Positions 52,064 to 62,446 of a stretch of DNA of 64,000 nucleotides are shown one piece after another. The DNA lies in NCBI GenBank assembly GCA_964424355.1, contig CAYRIO010000002.1, positions 178,911-242,910 of the forward strand, given 5' to 3'. How positions within the stretch are numbered: the first letter of the stretch is position 1; each line of letters begins with the position of its first letter. Both the position numbers and the translations under genes were made by a program. The notes under the pieces were generated by a model. The model ran no database searches and had not been told where the DNA came from. It saw only the letters and a program-made list of their open reading frames with translations. Origin of the DNA: CAZEHS01 sp964424355. Lineage in GTDB: Bacteria > Bacillota > Clostridia > Peptostreptococcales > Acidaminobacteraceae.

Positions 52064-54475
52064 ATGGACAACTATGCAGATATCGCACTGATCAGGCATT
52101 CCAGGGCTACAGATCAACTGTACACCTATGGTATCCCCGAGGAACTGAATAGCAGCATTGCCGTCGGAACCCGCGTGATTGTCAGCTTTGGCAAGGGGGA
52201 CACCCCAGTGGAGGCCTATGTCCTAGCGCTTCACGGGAATCCGCCGACTTGGAAGACCAAGGCGATCCGTGCGGTTTTTCAGGAAGGGGGCCATTTGACA
52301 CCCAGCCAGGTCGCCCTGTGCAGGTGGCTCAGGGATACGACCCTGTGTTCCTGGACAGAAGCCCTGCTGAGCATGATCCCTTCTGGAACCGTATTGAAAC
52401 GGACACTCTTCTGGGATGTTCTTTCGGATGGCGGGCTGGCACCGGATGATTTAACCACGGCGCTGCTTGACCGCCTGATCGTGAGTAAGGGAAATACGGA
52501 AACCCTCAGCCCGGAAGAATTGAAACTGGGCCTTAAGCTGAAGCAGCAGGGGCTTTTGAAGGAACGGGAAGTTTTCAGTGCGCCGGTTCGTGAAAAACAG
52601 CAGATCATCCTCAGTGCGTCCGGCACCGAGGAGGACCTGCTAAAGGTCTTTAAACGGGCTGGCGGGCGGATGGATATGTACCGCGAAATCATGCGTTTCC
52701 TCAATCTGGTCGGGCCGGTTCCTGCACGGGATTTGAAAACGGCTCTGGTAGCGGAAACCCGGCATATTAAAGCCCTGGTGGATAAAGGGCTGATCCGTGA
52801 AACGACAGAGCAGGAAGAACGGACGCCCTTGATGCTCACGAAGCAGGAGCCGGAGGGGTTCGAGCAGCTGACCGGAGACCAGGAACGGGTTTACAATCAG
52901 CTGGCGGGTGCTCCTGCCGGGAGCCAGTGGCTCCTCCATGGGGTTACCGGCAGCGGAAAGACAGAGATATACCTCCATCTGACGCGGAAAATCCTGAGAG
53001 AGAATAAACAGGTGATCATCCTGGTACCGGAGATATCCCTGACCCCTCAGATCGTCGGCCGATTCGCACGGCGTTTCGGATCCCGGATCGCCGTGCTCCA
53101 CAGCCGGCTCTCTCCGGGGGAGCGGCTGGATCAGTGGAACCGGATTGCCCGGGGTCAGGCCGATGTCATCGTCGGCCCCCGATCGGCCCTCTTCGCACCG
53201 GTAGAGAATCCCGGTCTGATCATTCTGGATGAAGAGCATGACGGCGCCTATAAATCCGAGTCCGCCCCGCGCTACCATGCCCGGGATGTTGCCAGCCATT
53301 TGATTGAAAGGCATCAGGGCCTGCTCGTTCTGGGGTCCGCCACCCCCTCGGTGGAAACCTACTATGCGGCGAAGCGAGGCCTGCTGCATCTCACAGAGCT
53401 TCCTAACCGGGTTAATCAGCTTCCCATGCCGACGGTGGATCTGGTGGACATGCGGGAAGAACTCCTGAGGGGAAATCGCGGCATCCTCAGCCAAGCCCTG
53501 ACGGAGGGGATTGGCGAGCGGCTGAGGCTGGGAGAGCAGACAATGATCCTGCTGAACCGGAAAGGCTATGCGGCCTTCCTCAGCTGTCAGACCTGCGGAT
53601 TTGTCCTGAAATGTCCCAAATGCGACATTTCGATGACCTATTTCAAAGGCGTTCAGCATGCACGCTGCAGCTACTGCGGCTATGCTGCGGCGGTGAGCCC
53701 GTCTTGCCCGGAATGCAGCGGCAAGGATTATCGCCCCATGGGAACGGGAACGGAAAAGTTGGAAGAAACCCTGCAGCAGCTTTTTCCCAGTGCGCGGATC
53801 GACCGGATGGACGCCGAAAGCACCACGCGGAAAGGGGCTTTGGAAGGGATCATCAAACGGGCCGAGCAGGGACTGACCGATATCCTGGTTGGGACCCAGA
53901 TGATTGCCAAAGGCCTGCATTTTCCCAACGTGACCCTGGTGGGGATTCTTTCGGCCGATATGACTCTGAATTTTCCGGATTATAAGGCCAACGAGCGGGC
54001 TTTTCAGCTGCTGACACAGGTTTCAGGGCGGACAGGCCGGGGCAGCCGCCCGGGAACGGTCCTGATCCAGACATACCGACCGGATCACTACGCCATCACC
54101 GCTTCGGCAGCCCATGATTATACCGGGTATTTCCAATCGGAGATACGGATCAGGAAAGCATTCCGATACCCCCCCTTCATCGAAATGGTGAACCTGACTC
54201 TCCAGGGGGAGCGGGAAGAAACGGTACTCAAAGCCTCCAAAGAATTGTATAATAAGATAGGACAAACGTTGAAGGGCCTGGGCCTCGTTTTTCAAATGCT
54301 GGGCCCTCATCCCGCGGCTTTTGCACGCATCCGCGGCGCATGGCGCTACCAGATCCTGATTAAATTCCTCAAAGCCGATGAAACAGCTGTTTTTGAAACA
54401 CTGAGCATGCTCCGGCGGGATGAAATTCCCGGAGTTGCCTTGATTGTAGATACCCGACCCGTAACGACACTTTAG
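52064..54475 (+). CDS. priA: Primosomal replication-restart helicase
   Basis: An 803-residue helicase. Walker A is GVTGSGKTEIYL, the DEEH box is ILDEEHDGAYKS, and SATPSVETYYA is motif III. A zinc region has CQTCGFVLKCPKCD, CSYCG and CPEC. The N-terminal 3'-DNA-binding part is present. PriA reloads the replisome at stalled forks. def follows nine bases after the stop. Confidence 0.97.
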   Translation: MDNYADIALIRHSRATDQLYTYGIPEELNSSIAVGTRVIVSFGKGDTPVEAYVLALHGNPPTWKTKAIRAVFQEGGHLTPSQVALCRWLRDTTLCSWTEALLSMIPSGTVLKRTLFWDVLSDGGLAPDDLTTALLDRLIVSKGNTETLSPEELKLGLKLKQQGLLKEREVFSAPVREKQQIILSASGTEEDLLKVFKRAGGRMDMYREIMRFLNLVGPVPARDLKTALVAETRHIKALVDKGLIRETTEQEERTPLMLTKQEPEGFEQLTGDQERVYNQLAGAPAGSQWLLHGVTGSGKTEIYLHLTRKILRENKQVIILVPEISLTPQIVGRFARRFGSRIAVLHSRLSPGERLDQWNRIARGQADVIVGPRSALFAPVENPGLIILDEEHDGAYKSESAPRYHARDVASHLIERHQGLLVLGSATPSVETYYAAKRGLLHLTELPNRVNQLPMPTVDLVDMREELLRGNRGILSQALTEGIGERLRLGEQTMILLNRKGYAAFLSCQTCGFVLKCPKCDISMTYFKGVQHARCSYCGYAAAVSPSCPECSGKDYRPMGTGTEKLEETLQQLFPSARIDRMDAESTTRKGALEGIIKRAEQGLTDILVGTQMIAKGLHFPNVTLVGILSADMTLNFPDYKANERAFQLLTQVSGRTGRGSRPGTVLIQTYRPDHYAITASAAHDYTGYFQSEIRIRKAFRYPPFIEMVNLTLQGEREETVLKASKELYNKIGQTLKGLGLVFQMLGPHPAAFARIRGAWRYQILIKFLKADETAVFETLSMLRRDEIPGVALIVDTRPVTTL

Positions 54476-54483
54476 GAGGAAAT

Positions 54484-54966
54484 ATGGCAATACGTACAAT
54501 TCGCAAGGATGGCGATCCGATTCTCAGGAAAATGTGCAAGGCACAGGAGAATTTTGATGAGCGCCTGGCACTGCTGGTTCAGGATATGATCGATACGATG
54601 TATGAAGCGGACGGCGTGGGTTTGGCCGCACCCCAGATCGGGGTGATGAAACGGATCATCGTCGTGGATGTCTATGACGACACCGGTGTGAAAGTGCTGA
54701 TCAACCCTGAAATTCTTGAGACCCGAGGCGAGCAGTGTGATCTGGAGGCCTGCCTCAGTGTTCCGGGCCGTTCGGGCTATGTGAAACGTCCCCAGTGGGT
54801 ACGGGTCAAAGGGCAGGACGTTACCGGAAAGACCGTGGAATATGTGGGAGAAGACCTGCTGGCGGTGGCGTTCTGCCACGAAATCGACCATCTCAACGGC
54901 ATTTTATTTGTTGATATCATGACTGAGGAAGGTACAAATGAAAATCGTGTTCATGGGAACGTCTGA
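54484..54966 (+). CDS. def: Peptide deformylase
   Basis: A 160-residue metalloenzyme. The three motifs are GVGLAAPQIG, EACLSVPG and CHEIDHLNG, which provide Cys and two His as metal ligands and the catalytic Glu. It removes formyl groups from new proteins. Its 3' end overlaps fmt by 29 bases, linking the removal and addition of formyl groups. Confidence 0.97.
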   Translation: MAIRTIRKDGDPILRKMCKAQENFDERLALLVQDMIDTMYEADGVGLAAPQIGVMKRIIVVDVYDDTGVKVLINPEILETRGEQCDLEACLSVPGRSGYVKRPQWVRVKGQDVTGKTVEYVGEDLLAVAFCHEIDHLNGILFVDIMTEEGTNENRVHGNV

Positions 54967-55867
54967 TTTTGCTGTCCCCTGTTTGAAGAGTCTTTTACAA
55001 AATCACGAGGTGACAGCGGTTTTTACCCAGCCGGACAAGCCGAAGGGCCGGGGCATGAAGCTCCAACCCACTCCGGTGAAGGCGGAGGCGTTGAACTGGA
55101 ACATTCCGGTACATCAACCCTTGAAAATCCGTGGCGATGAATCCTTAGAAATACTAAAAGCCCTGGAACCGGATTGCATCGTTGTGGTGTCTTATGGCCA
55201 GATCCTTCCCAAGGCAATCCTTGAGATTCCCAAGCTAGGCTGCATCAATGTCCATGCTTCCCTGCTTCCAGACTATCGGGGCGCCGCACCCATTCACTGG
55301 GCCATCCTCAAGGGTGAAAAAACCACGGGGGTCACCACGATGCATATGGATGTGGGCCTGGATACCGGTGATATGATTCTCAAATCAACCCACCCCATCG
55401 ATGCCACCGTAACGGTGGGAGAACTCCATGACAGCCTGGCGCTTCAGGGCGCGGAACTGCTTATTGATACCTTGGAACAGCTTGAAAAAGGAACGGCGCC
55501 CAGGACACCGCAGGATCTGAACGCGGGCTCCTATGCCCCTATGATCGGCCGGGAACTATCAGAAATAGACTGGAGCTGTGATGCTGTGAGCATTTGCAAT
55601 CAGATTCGCGGCCTCGACCCATGGCCGGCGGCCCAAACCACGCTTCAGGAAATACGCATCAAGCTATTCAAGCCCCTGCATGTCCCTATGGATCATCAGC
55701 AGGCGCCGGGAACCATTCTCTCAGTGAAGCCGGAAGGACTCCTGATTGCGGCCGGTAGTGACGCGGTCCTCGTTCAGGCGCTACAGGCGGCAGGCTCCAA
55801 ACGGATGCTGGTTTCAGCATATATTCTGGGCAGGACCATTTCCGCAGGTGCCCGATTCGGAGGCTGA
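54938..55867 (+). CDS. fmt: Methionyl-tRNA formyltransferase
   Basis: A 309-residue enzyme starting MKIVFMGTSDFAVPCL. The catalytic Asn-His-Asp set is in CINVHASLLPDYRGAAPIHW with HMDVGLDTGDM. It formylates initiator Met-tRNA. Standard partner of def. Confidence 0.97.
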   Translation: MKIVFMGTSDFAVPCLKSLLQNHEVTAVFTQPDKPKGRGMKLQPTPVKAEALNWNIPVHQPLKIRGDESLEILKALEPDCIVVVSYGQILPKAILEIPKLGCINVHASLLPDYRGAAPIHWAILKGEKTTGVTTMHMDVGLDTGDMILKSTHPIDATVTVGELHDSLALQGAELLIDTLEQLEKGTAPRTPQDLNAGSYAPMIGRELSEIDWSCDAVSICNQIRGLDPWPAAQTTLQEIRIKLFKPLHVPMDHQQAPGTILSVKPEGLLIAAGSDAVLVQALQAAGSKRMLVSAYILGRTISAGARFGG

Positions 55868-55868
55868 T

Positions 55869-56648
55869 ATGGGTTCAAAGATACCCCAAGAGAACCTATT
55901 GATTAAAACCCTGCTGGCGGTGATTGCCGGCGCTGCACTGCTCCTTGCGCTGATGGTTCTGGTTTTGCGTGCCAAGGCGTCGGCATGGACCCTGATCCTC
56001 CTTTGGGGCAGCATCATCGGCTTGGGGTTGTTCATGGCCGTGGTGTTCTGGTATCTTTTGGAGCTTTTCCGTCTCCAGAAGGGCGCAGTGAAATCGGGGA
56101 AAACCCTCGCTCTGATCCGAACCCTTCTGCATGAGCTGTATCCAGCGCTCTACTGGCTCACCGGTTTTTTCAAAGTGGATAAGGATGCCCTGGAGATTGC
56201 CTACATTCAAACCAATAACCATACGATCCAAGGGCTTATCGATAAGGTTCCCGCGGAAAAAGTGTTGATTCTGCTGCCGCATTGCCTGCAGTGGCATGAA
56301 TGTCCCCACAAAGTGGCCGGTGACGGGAACCGGTGCGTCTCCTGCGGGAAATGCATGATTGGTGATTTGAGGGCTCTGACTCAAAGATTGGGTCTGCCCT
56401 TGGTCATAGCAACCGGGGGAACCCTGGCTCGGAAAGCGATAAAGGAAAACCGGCCGCAGCTGATCCTTGCAGTGGCTTGCGAACGGGATCTGGCTGCCGG
56501 TATCTACGATATGCGGAAGCTGCCGGTAATCGGCCTGCTCAATGAGCGGCCTGAGGGTCCCTGTAAGAATACCCGGGTGGATATGACCGCTTTGGAGGAA
56601 CTGATCCACCGTTTTGTCATTGCCCCTGATCAAAAGCTTCAAAAATAA
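55869..56648 (+). CDS. DUF116 family membrane-anchored Cys-rich protein
   Basis: Encodes 259 residues. The ATG at 55869 lies one base after the fmt stop and follows GGAGG. Two N-terminal membrane helices (about 15-65) precede a cytoplasmic domain with LLPHCLQWHECPHKVAG and CVSCGKCMIGDL, a Cys cluster that may bind an iron-sulfur centre or zinc, and AVACERDLAAGIYDM. DUF116 genes commonly lie next to fmt in Clostridia, but their function is not established. Confidence 0.85.
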   Translation: MGSKIPQENLLIKTLLAVIAGAALLLALMVLVLRAKASAWTLILLWGSIIGLGLFMAVVFWYLLELFRLQKGAVKSGKTLALIRTLLHELYPALYWLTGFFKVDKDALEIAYIQTNNHTIQGLIDKVPAEKVLILLPHCLQWHECPHKVAGDGNRCVSCGKCMIGDLRALTQRLGLPLVIATGGTLARKAIKENRPQLILAVACERDLAAGIYDMRKLPVIGLLNERPEGPCKNTRVDMTALEELIHRFVIAPDQKLQK

Positions 56649-56742
56649 AATCTTCCACAGTGAATGTTCATAAATTCTTCTCATTTTCCTGTTACACTGA
56701 AAAAAACAAAGATATCAGCTCAATACCCAAGGAGGCTACTTT

Positions 56743-57429
56743 ATGTATTACGGATTCGACCCAACCATGATCCTGCTGATTCCGGCCATGATCCTGGCGA
56801 TGGTTGCCCAGGTAAAGGTTAAGTCAACATTCAACAAATTCATGCAGGTAGGTAACCAGCGGGGGTTGACCGGCGCTGATGTGGCACGGCAAATTCTTAA
56901 TGACAACGGCCTGTCCCATGTTCCGGTGGAACAGGTAGCTGGCTCCCTATCCGACCATTACGATCCTCGGGACACCACGGTGCGTCTGTCTCCGGAAGTT
57001 TTTTCGGGACGTTCCATCGCCTCAGTCAGTGTTGCTGCCCATGAAGTGGGACACGCCATTCAGCATGCGGAATATTACAAGCCCATGACCTTGCGGGCGG
57101 CGATATTCCCTGCAGTCAACATCAGCTCCCAGGCGGCCATTCCGCTGGCGATCATCGGTCTGGTCGTGGGATTCACGCCGCTCATCGATATCGGTATCCT
57201 GCTGTTCACCATCGTCGTAGCCTTTCATATGGTGACCCTGCCGGTGGAGTTCAATGCCAGCAGCCGGGCGATTGCCCAACTGGTCCAAGGTGGTTTCATC
57301 TACGATGAAGAACGGCCCCTTGCAAAAAAAGTACTCAATGCGGCGGCCATGACATATGTTGCAGCGGCAGCGGTAGCGGTGATGCATCTGGTTCGGCTCC
57401 TGGTACTGAGAGGACGCAGTGACGATTGA
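56743..57429 (+). CDS. YugP-like membrane zinc metallopeptidase
   Basis: A 228-residue protein with the HExxH motif in VAAHEVGHAIQHAEYYKP and several membrane helices (6-25, about 125-170 and 200-220). EFNASSRA is another conserved piece. It belongs to the neutral zinc metallopeptidase family YugP (Pfam Zn_peptidase_2). Its target is unknown. AAGGAGG precedes the start. Confidence 0.92.
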   Translation: MYYGFDPTMILLIPAMILAMVAQVKVKSTFNKFMQVGNQRGLTGADVARQILNDNGLSHVPVEQVAGSLSDHYDPRDTTVRLSPEVFSGRSIASVSVAAHEVGHAIQHAEYYKPMTLRAAIFPAVNISSQAAIPLAIIGLVVGFTPLIDIGILLFTIVVAFHMVTLPVEFNASSRAIAQLVQGGFIYDEERPLAKKVLNAAAMTYVAAAAVAVMHLVRLLVLRGRSDD

Positions 57430-57466
57430 TCAACAATGCCGGGTAACGGCATAAAAAGAACGTATC

Positions 57467-57514
57467 AGGCCTGGGGCCGGAAAGGGATTCCTTGTTCCGA
57501 ACCCCGGGCCTTTT
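57467..57514 (+). terminator. Hairpin terminator between yugP-like gene and rsmB
   Basis: AGGCCTGGGG and CCCCGGGCCT pair with a single G-T wobble, an internal GGAA / TTCC adds length, and TTT follows. Read-through into rsmB is possible as the T-run is short. Confidence 0.6.
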
Positions 57515-57531
57515 GATGAGAAGGAGAAATC

Positions 57532-58878
57532 ATGAGCCCGGCAAATCCACGAAAAGCAGCACTGGAACTTCTGTGCCGCATCGAAACAGAAGGAACCTAC
57601 AGTAACCTGGGGCTCAATGACGCTCTGGGGGCGGTACAATATACGGCGGCGGACCGGAGACTCCTCACGCGATTGGTGTATGGGGTTCTGGAAAATCGCC
57701 TGTATATCGATGCAGTGATCCGGAAATATTCGAAAACACCCCCTGAAAAAATGAAGCCCTGGGTGCTGAACGCCCTGAGGATCGCACTTTACCAGCTCAA
57801 GTGGATGGACAGGATCCCTGCGGCTGCAGCCATCAACGAGTCGGTTAAACTGGTGAAGCTTCGCCACGGAGCGCTCAGCGGCTTTGCCAATGGCGTGCTG
57901 AGAACGGCTCAACGACAAGGAGTGGAGCCACCTGAAACCGATCCCGGAAGCCTGGCTGGGCTTTCGCTCCTGTACTCTCATCCGGAGTGGCTGGTGGCGC
58001 GATGGGTGAGTGCGTTCGGATTTGACAGGGCTGAGTCCATTCTCAAGGCCAACAACACCCCAACGGTTCTAACCCTTCGTGTCAACCGGCTCAAGGGATC
58101 ACCGGAGAATCTGATCAGGCTCCTTCACAGCCAGGGTGTCGAAGCGAAGCCGTCCCTCATTTTGGATGAAGCCCTTCTGGTTACAGAGCTGGGTGACCGG
58201 GAACTCCCGGACCTTCCTGCTTTTCAGGAAGGCTTTTTCACGGTTCAGGACATCAGCTCCATGCTGGTTGCAAAAGCCATGGCGCCAGCCCCTGGAGAAC
58301 GGGTCCTGGACTTGTGCGCAGCCCCTGGAGGAAAGACGACCCACATGGCGGAAGTCATGGGAAACACCGGCGAGATCATCGCACAGGATATCCATCCACA
58401 CAAGGTGAAGCTGATCCAGGATAATGCCCTGCGGATGGGAATCACCATGGTGGACGCTGTTGAAGGGGATGCCCTTGAATTCCGCGAACCTTGGCAGGGG
58501 GCCTTCGACCATGTTCTGCTGGATGCACCCTGCAGCGGCACCGGCATCATCCGGAAGAAGCCGGAGATCCGATACAACCGGAAACCGGAGGATGTCCAAA
58601 GCCTCTCAACGCTTCAATTTACCCTGTTGGAACAGGCCAAGGCCTATGTAAAAAACCATGGACAACTGATTTACAGTACATGTACAATGGAATATGAGGA
58701 AAATGAAGGGGTTGTGGCGCGGTTTCTCAGCGCAAATCCCGAATTTAGCCTGGTGGATGTCAACGGAAATATCCCTGAGTCCTTGCGGAGTTCAAACCCC
58801 ACCGTCCGGATATTTCCCAGCGAGAATGGACTGGATGGATTCTTTATCGCTGTGATGAAAAAAAGTGTAATGGAGTGA
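57532..58878 (+). CDS. rsmB: 16S rRNA m5C967 methyltransferase
   Basis: A 448-residue protein. The N-terminal NusB-like RNA-binding domain (NPRKAALELLCRIE) is joined to a SAM methyltransferase with LDLCAAPGGKTTHMAE, LDAPCSGTGIIRKKPE and YSTCTMEYEENEGV, where the Cys pair is catalytic. Start after GAAGGAG. It heads the rsmB-prpC-prkC-rsgA-rpe-thiN unit. Confidence 0.96.
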   Translation: MSPANPRKAALELLCRIETEGTYSNLGLNDALGAVQYTAADRRLLTRLVYGVLENRLYIDAVIRKYSKTPPEKMKPWVLNALRIALYQLKWMDRIPAAAAINESVKLVKLRHGALSGFANGVLRTAQRQGVEPPETDPGSLAGLSLLYSHPEWLVARWVSAFGFDRAESILKANNTPTVLTLRVNRLKGSPENLIRLLHSQGVEAKPSLILDEALLVTELGDRELPDLPAFQEGFFTVQDISSMLVAKAMAPAPGERVLDLCAAPGGKTTHMAEVMGNTGEIIAQDIHPHKVKLIQDNALRMGITMVDAVEGDALEFREPWQGAFDHVLLDAPCSGTGIIRKKPEIRYNRKPEDVQSLSTLQFTLLEQAKAYVKNHGQLIYSTCTMEYEENEGVVARFLSANPEFSLVDVNGNIPESLRSSNPTVRIFPSENGLDGFFIAVMKKSVME

Positions 58879-58882
58879 TAAA

Positions 58883-59632
58883 ATGAGAAGCTTTGCCGCC
58901 ACCGACATCGGTCGGGTTCGGAAAATCAATGAAGATGCCTATTACAATGATCCGGATAAGCTGGGTCTTTACATCGTAGCCGATGGTATGGGGGGCCACT
59001 TGGCCGGTGAAGTGGCCAGTGCTTTGGCTGTTGAAACCCTCAGCACGTTCATCAGCCCCTCCCTGAAAGCCCGGAAACTGCGTTCGGCGGAGATTGATGA
59101 GCTTTTGAGAGATGGCATTGTTAAAACCAATCAGACAATCTACAGCCTGGCAACCTCCAAACCCAACTACCATGGGATGGGCACCACCGTCGTGGCCTGC
59201 ATCCTTCGGGATGGAAAGGCCCATATTGCGCATATCGGTGACAGCCGGGCCTATCTGGTTCGGAGCAAGTCGCTGAAACAGTTGACGACGGATCATTCCT
59301 TGGTTCAGGAGCTTCTGAGCAAGGGCCGGATTACAGAGGAAGAAGCGGTGGACCATCCCCGCAAAAATATCCTGACCCGTGCGCTGGGGACCGACCCCGC
59401 AGTGGCGGTTGATACGATGGCTCTCCCGCTTCAGCCGGGGGATACCCTGATGTTCTGTACAGATGGCATCACGAACCATGTGGATACACAGGAACTGCTG
59501 AATCTTGTGTCTGAGAATTCCCCGGAACAGGCTTGCGGAGAATTGATCAAGCTGGCCAACAGTCGGGGCGGGTTCGACAACATGACGGTCCTCATTTTTG
59601 AGAACACCCCTGTACAGGAGGGTAACCAATGA
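58883..59632 (+). CDS. prpC: PP2C-type serine/threonine phosphatase
   Basis: A 249-residue phosphatase with metal-binding Asp in RKINEDAYY, VADGMGGH, HIGDSRAYL and GGFDNMTVL. It reverses phosphorylation by the kinase encoded next, which it overlaps by four bases (ATGA). Confidence 0.97.
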   Translation: MRSFAATDIGRVRKINEDAYYNDPDKLGLYIVADGMGGHLAGEVASALAVETLSTFISPSLKARKLRSAEIDELLRDGIVKTNQTIYSLATSKPNYHGMGTTVVACILRDGKAHIAHIGDSRAYLVRSKSLKQLTTDHSLVQELLSKGRITEEEAVDHPRKNILTRALGTDPAVAVDTMALPLQPGDTLMFCTDGITNHVDTQELLNLVSENSPEQACGELIKLANSRGGFDNMTVLIFENTPVQEGNQ

Positions 59633-61551
59633 TAGGCAGAATGCTGGGAAACAGATACGAAATCCTCGAACTCATCGGTGAAGGCGGCATGGCCGGCGTG
59701 TATAAAGCCCGATGCCATTTGCTGAACCGGTTTGTGGCAGTGAAGATACTCCGGTCTGAATTTGTTTCAGATGATGAATTCCTCAAGAAATTCGAGAAGG
59801 AGGCGCAGGCCTCAGCCAGCCTGTCCCATCCTAACATTGTGAATGTCTATGATGTCGGCACCGATGGCGATGTGCACTATATCGTCATGGAGCTGGTCAA
59901 TGGGATCACGCTGAAACAGTACATTCAAAATAAAGCCACCTACCTGTCCACCCAGGAAATCGTCCAGATTACGCGGCAGATTGCCATGGCTTTGGATCAT
60001 GCCCATTCCAACGGTATCATTCACCGGGACATCAAGCCCCACAACATTCTGATCACAGAAGACGGGCACATCAAGGTGGCGGATTTCGGCATTGCCCGTG
60101 CGACCACCTCTGCCACGATCGTGAAGACCAATGAAGCCATGGGATCGGTTCACTATGCCTCGCCGGAACAGGCCCGGGGCGGATTCATAGATGCCCGCAG
60201 TGATCTGTATTCACTGGGAATCCTAATGTTCGAACTGGCAACCGGCCGGGTTCCCTTCGATGGGGAAACCCCAGTCAGTATTGCGCTGAAGCATTTGAAA
60301 GAAGAAGTGGTTCCGCCCTCCATGGTCAATGTCCATGTGAGCGCAAGCCTTGAGGCTGTCATCATGAAGCTGATCCAAAAGGATGTCAGCATGCGTTACC
60401 AGAGCGCAGCCCGATTGGTTGACGATTTGGAAATGATCCAGGCGAACCCGGAGAAAGAGATTGATGTGTACCTGCGAGATATGGATTCCCCCACCACGAT
60501 GCTGCCCCGATTGGATGATTTCGATCTGGGCCCCAGCAGGAAACCGCGGAAAAAGGGCGAGGATCCAAAAAAGAAGAGAGGGCTGATGATTCTGACGGTC
60601 TTGGGCGCGCTTCTTTTGGCGTTGCTGATTACCGTGCCGTTCTTCTTTTCATCCATCATGGACAAACTCTCTTCGGCCTCGGTAGAAATACCGGATGTCG
60701 TCAATATGGCTCAGGCGGATGCCGAAAAGGCCTTGTCGGATCTGGGGTTGAAAAGTGAAGTGGTCGACACGGTGAATGAGCCGGATATCGATTCCGGCAA
60801 TATCGTCAGCACAGACCCTGTATCCGGCACGAAGGTGAAAACGGGCTTCACGGTTCGCCTCACCGTCAGCGGTGGCGGCTCCCAGGTAAAGGTCCCCAAT
60901 GTGATCAATAAGGATCAAAAGGACGCAGAAATCATGATCACAAACAAGAAGCTTCGGGTAGGCAACGTGGAGCAGGTGTTCAATGACCTGCCAGCGGGCA
61001 CTGTCGTCAGTCAGGACCCGGAGGCCGGGGTATCCATCCGGGAGAAGGATACCGTCGACCTGAAGGTCAGCCAGGGGCCTGAAAAGCCTAACGTGAACAT
61101 GCCGAACCTGACAGGGAAAACCCTGGAAGAAGCCCGCACGATCCTAGAAGGCCTTCAACTGAAGGTAGGGACTGTTGAGAGCAAGGCTTCATCAACCATC
61201 GATCCGGGGCGGGTCCTTTCCCAAAGCATTGCGCAGGGAACGGAAGCCATGGTCGATACGGCGGTGGACCTGGTGGTCAGCAAGGCATCGGATGGAACGG
61301 ATTCCTCCGGGCAGCCTTCGGCACAATTGGTCACAAAACCAGTGTTTATTCCCACGAATTTCGATAAAGCCACAGAAATCATCAAGGTCGTCCTGGTTGA
61401 TGCTTCTGGAACCAGCAAAGTGGTGTATGAAAAACAGCATGCAAAAACCGAGAACACCGTGAAAGTGGATGTTAAAGGGTCCGGTACCGGAACGCTGAAA
61501 GTCTACTACGGAGAAACATTGGTTTATTCTGAGCCGATTGTATTCAATTGA
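59629..61551 (+). CDS. prkC: PASTA-domain serine/threonine protein kinase
   Basis: A 640-residue membrane kinase. Kinase domain (about 10-270): IGEGGMAGVYKAR, VAVKIL, HRDIKPHNIL and ADFGIAR. One membrane helix (about 322-345) is followed by three PASTA repeats starting near IPDVVNMAQADAE, VPNVINKDQKDAE and MPNLTGKTLEEAR. A C-terminal tail of about 90 residues after the PASTA repeats is an extra beta-rich segment. PASTA repeats bind muropeptides or lipid II, linking growth to wall state. Confidence 0.96.
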   Translation: MIGRMLGNRYEILELIGEGGMAGVYKARCHLLNRFVAVKILRSEFVSDDEFLKKFEKEAQASASLSHPNIVNVYDVGTDGDVHYIVMELVNGITLKQYIQNKATYLSTQEIVQITRQIAMALDHAHSNGIIHRDIKPHNILITEDGHIKVADFGIARATTSATIVKTNEAMGSVHYASPEQARGGFIDARSDLYSLGILMFELATGRVPFDGETPVSIALKHLKEEVVPPSMVNVHVSASLEAVIMKLIQKDVSMRYQSAARLVDDLEMIQANPEKEIDVYLRDMDSPTTMLPRLDDFDLGPSRKPRKKGEDPKKKRGLMILTVLGALLLALLITVPFFFSSIMDKLSSASVEIPDVVNMAQADAEKALSDLGLKSEVVDTVNEPDIDSGNIVSTDPVSGTKVKTGFTVRLTVSGGGSQVKVPNVINKDQKDAEIMITNKKLRVGNVEQVFNDLPAGTVVSQDPEAGVSIREKDTVDLKVSQGPEKPNVNMPNLTGKTLEEARTILEGLQLKVGTVESKASSTIDPGRVLSQSIAQGTEAMVDTAVDLVVSKASDGTDSSGQPSAQLVTKPVFIPTNFDKATEIIKVVLVDASGTSKVVYEKQHAKTENTVKVDVKGSGTGTLKVYYGETLVYSEPIVFN

Positions 61552-61561
61552 GGAGGAACGG

Positions 61562-62446
61562 ATGATAGAGGGAAGAATCCTGAAAGGTATCGGTGGATTC
61601 TATTATGTACTGGTAGGAGAAATCCTTTACGAATGCAAGGCACGGGGAATATTCAAGGTGCAGGGGAAGTCGCCCATGGTGGGGGATCGTGTGATGATCA
61701 CTGTCCAGGATGAAAATCCGCCGCTGGGTGTTATTGAAGACATTCTTGAGCGCCAAGTGGTCCTTCGGCGTCCGGCGGTGGCGAATGTAGATCAGGCCAT
61801 CATCGTTTTTGCTGTGAAGAACCCTGAAATTCACCCGATTCTTCTGGATAAACTACTGATCCAGTGCGCCCACGGGGGGATCAAACCCCTGATCTGTTTC
61901 AATAAATCCGACTTGGAGGTGTCTCCAGCCATTAAGGAACTGGAGGAAATCTACGAGGCGGCCGGTTACGGCATTATTCTGACCAGCGCCCGCATTCCCT
62001 TGGGGATTGATGAAATGAATGATGTACTCAAAGATCGCGTCACTGTTTTTGCCGGACCTTCCGGCGTGGGGAAATCAACCCTCCTGAATGTGCTGGAACC
62101 GGGTCTGACGCTGCAAACCGGCGCTATCAGCGAAAAAATAAAACGGGGTAAGCACACGACCCGGCACTCGGAGCTGATTCCTCTGAAGAACGGCGGTTGG
62201 GTCGTGGATACGCCGGGCTTCACATCCCTGGATCTTGAAGGAGTTGAAGTTCGGGACCTTGCCGGCTACTACCTTGATTTCATCCCGTACATTCCGGCAT
62301 GCCGTTTTTCTGACTGCAGTCATATCAATGAACCGGGCTGTGCTGTCCTTGCCCAGGTCGGCAAGGGAATCCACCCGTGGCGGTACGAATCCTATAAGAC
62401 GATTTATGCTCAGATACAAGAACAGAGGAGGAACCAATCATGGTGA
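61562..62446 (+). CDS. rsgA: Ribosome small subunit biogenesis GTPase
   Basis: Encodes 294 residues from the ATG at 61562, which follows GAGGAGG. Circularly permuted GTPase order: NKSD (G4) comes before GPSGVGKSTLLN (G1) and DTPGF (G3). An N-terminal OB fold and a C-terminal zinc knuckle (CRFSDCSHINEPGC) are present. It checks 30S maturation. Confidence 0.97.
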   Translation: MIEGRILKGIGGFYYVLVGEILYECKARGIFKVQGKSPMVGDRVMITVQDENPPLGVIEDILERQVVLRRPAVANVDQAIIVFAVKNPEIHPILLDKLLIQCAHGGIKPLICFNKSDLEVSPAIKELEEIYEAAGYGIILTSARIPLGIDEMNDVLKDRVTVFAGPSGVGKSTLLNVLEPGLTLQTGAISEKIKRGKHTTRHSELIPLKNGGWVVDTPGFTSLDLEGVEVRDLAGYYLDFIPYIPACRFSDCSHINEPGCAVLAQVGKGIHPWRYESYKTIYAQIQEQRRNQSW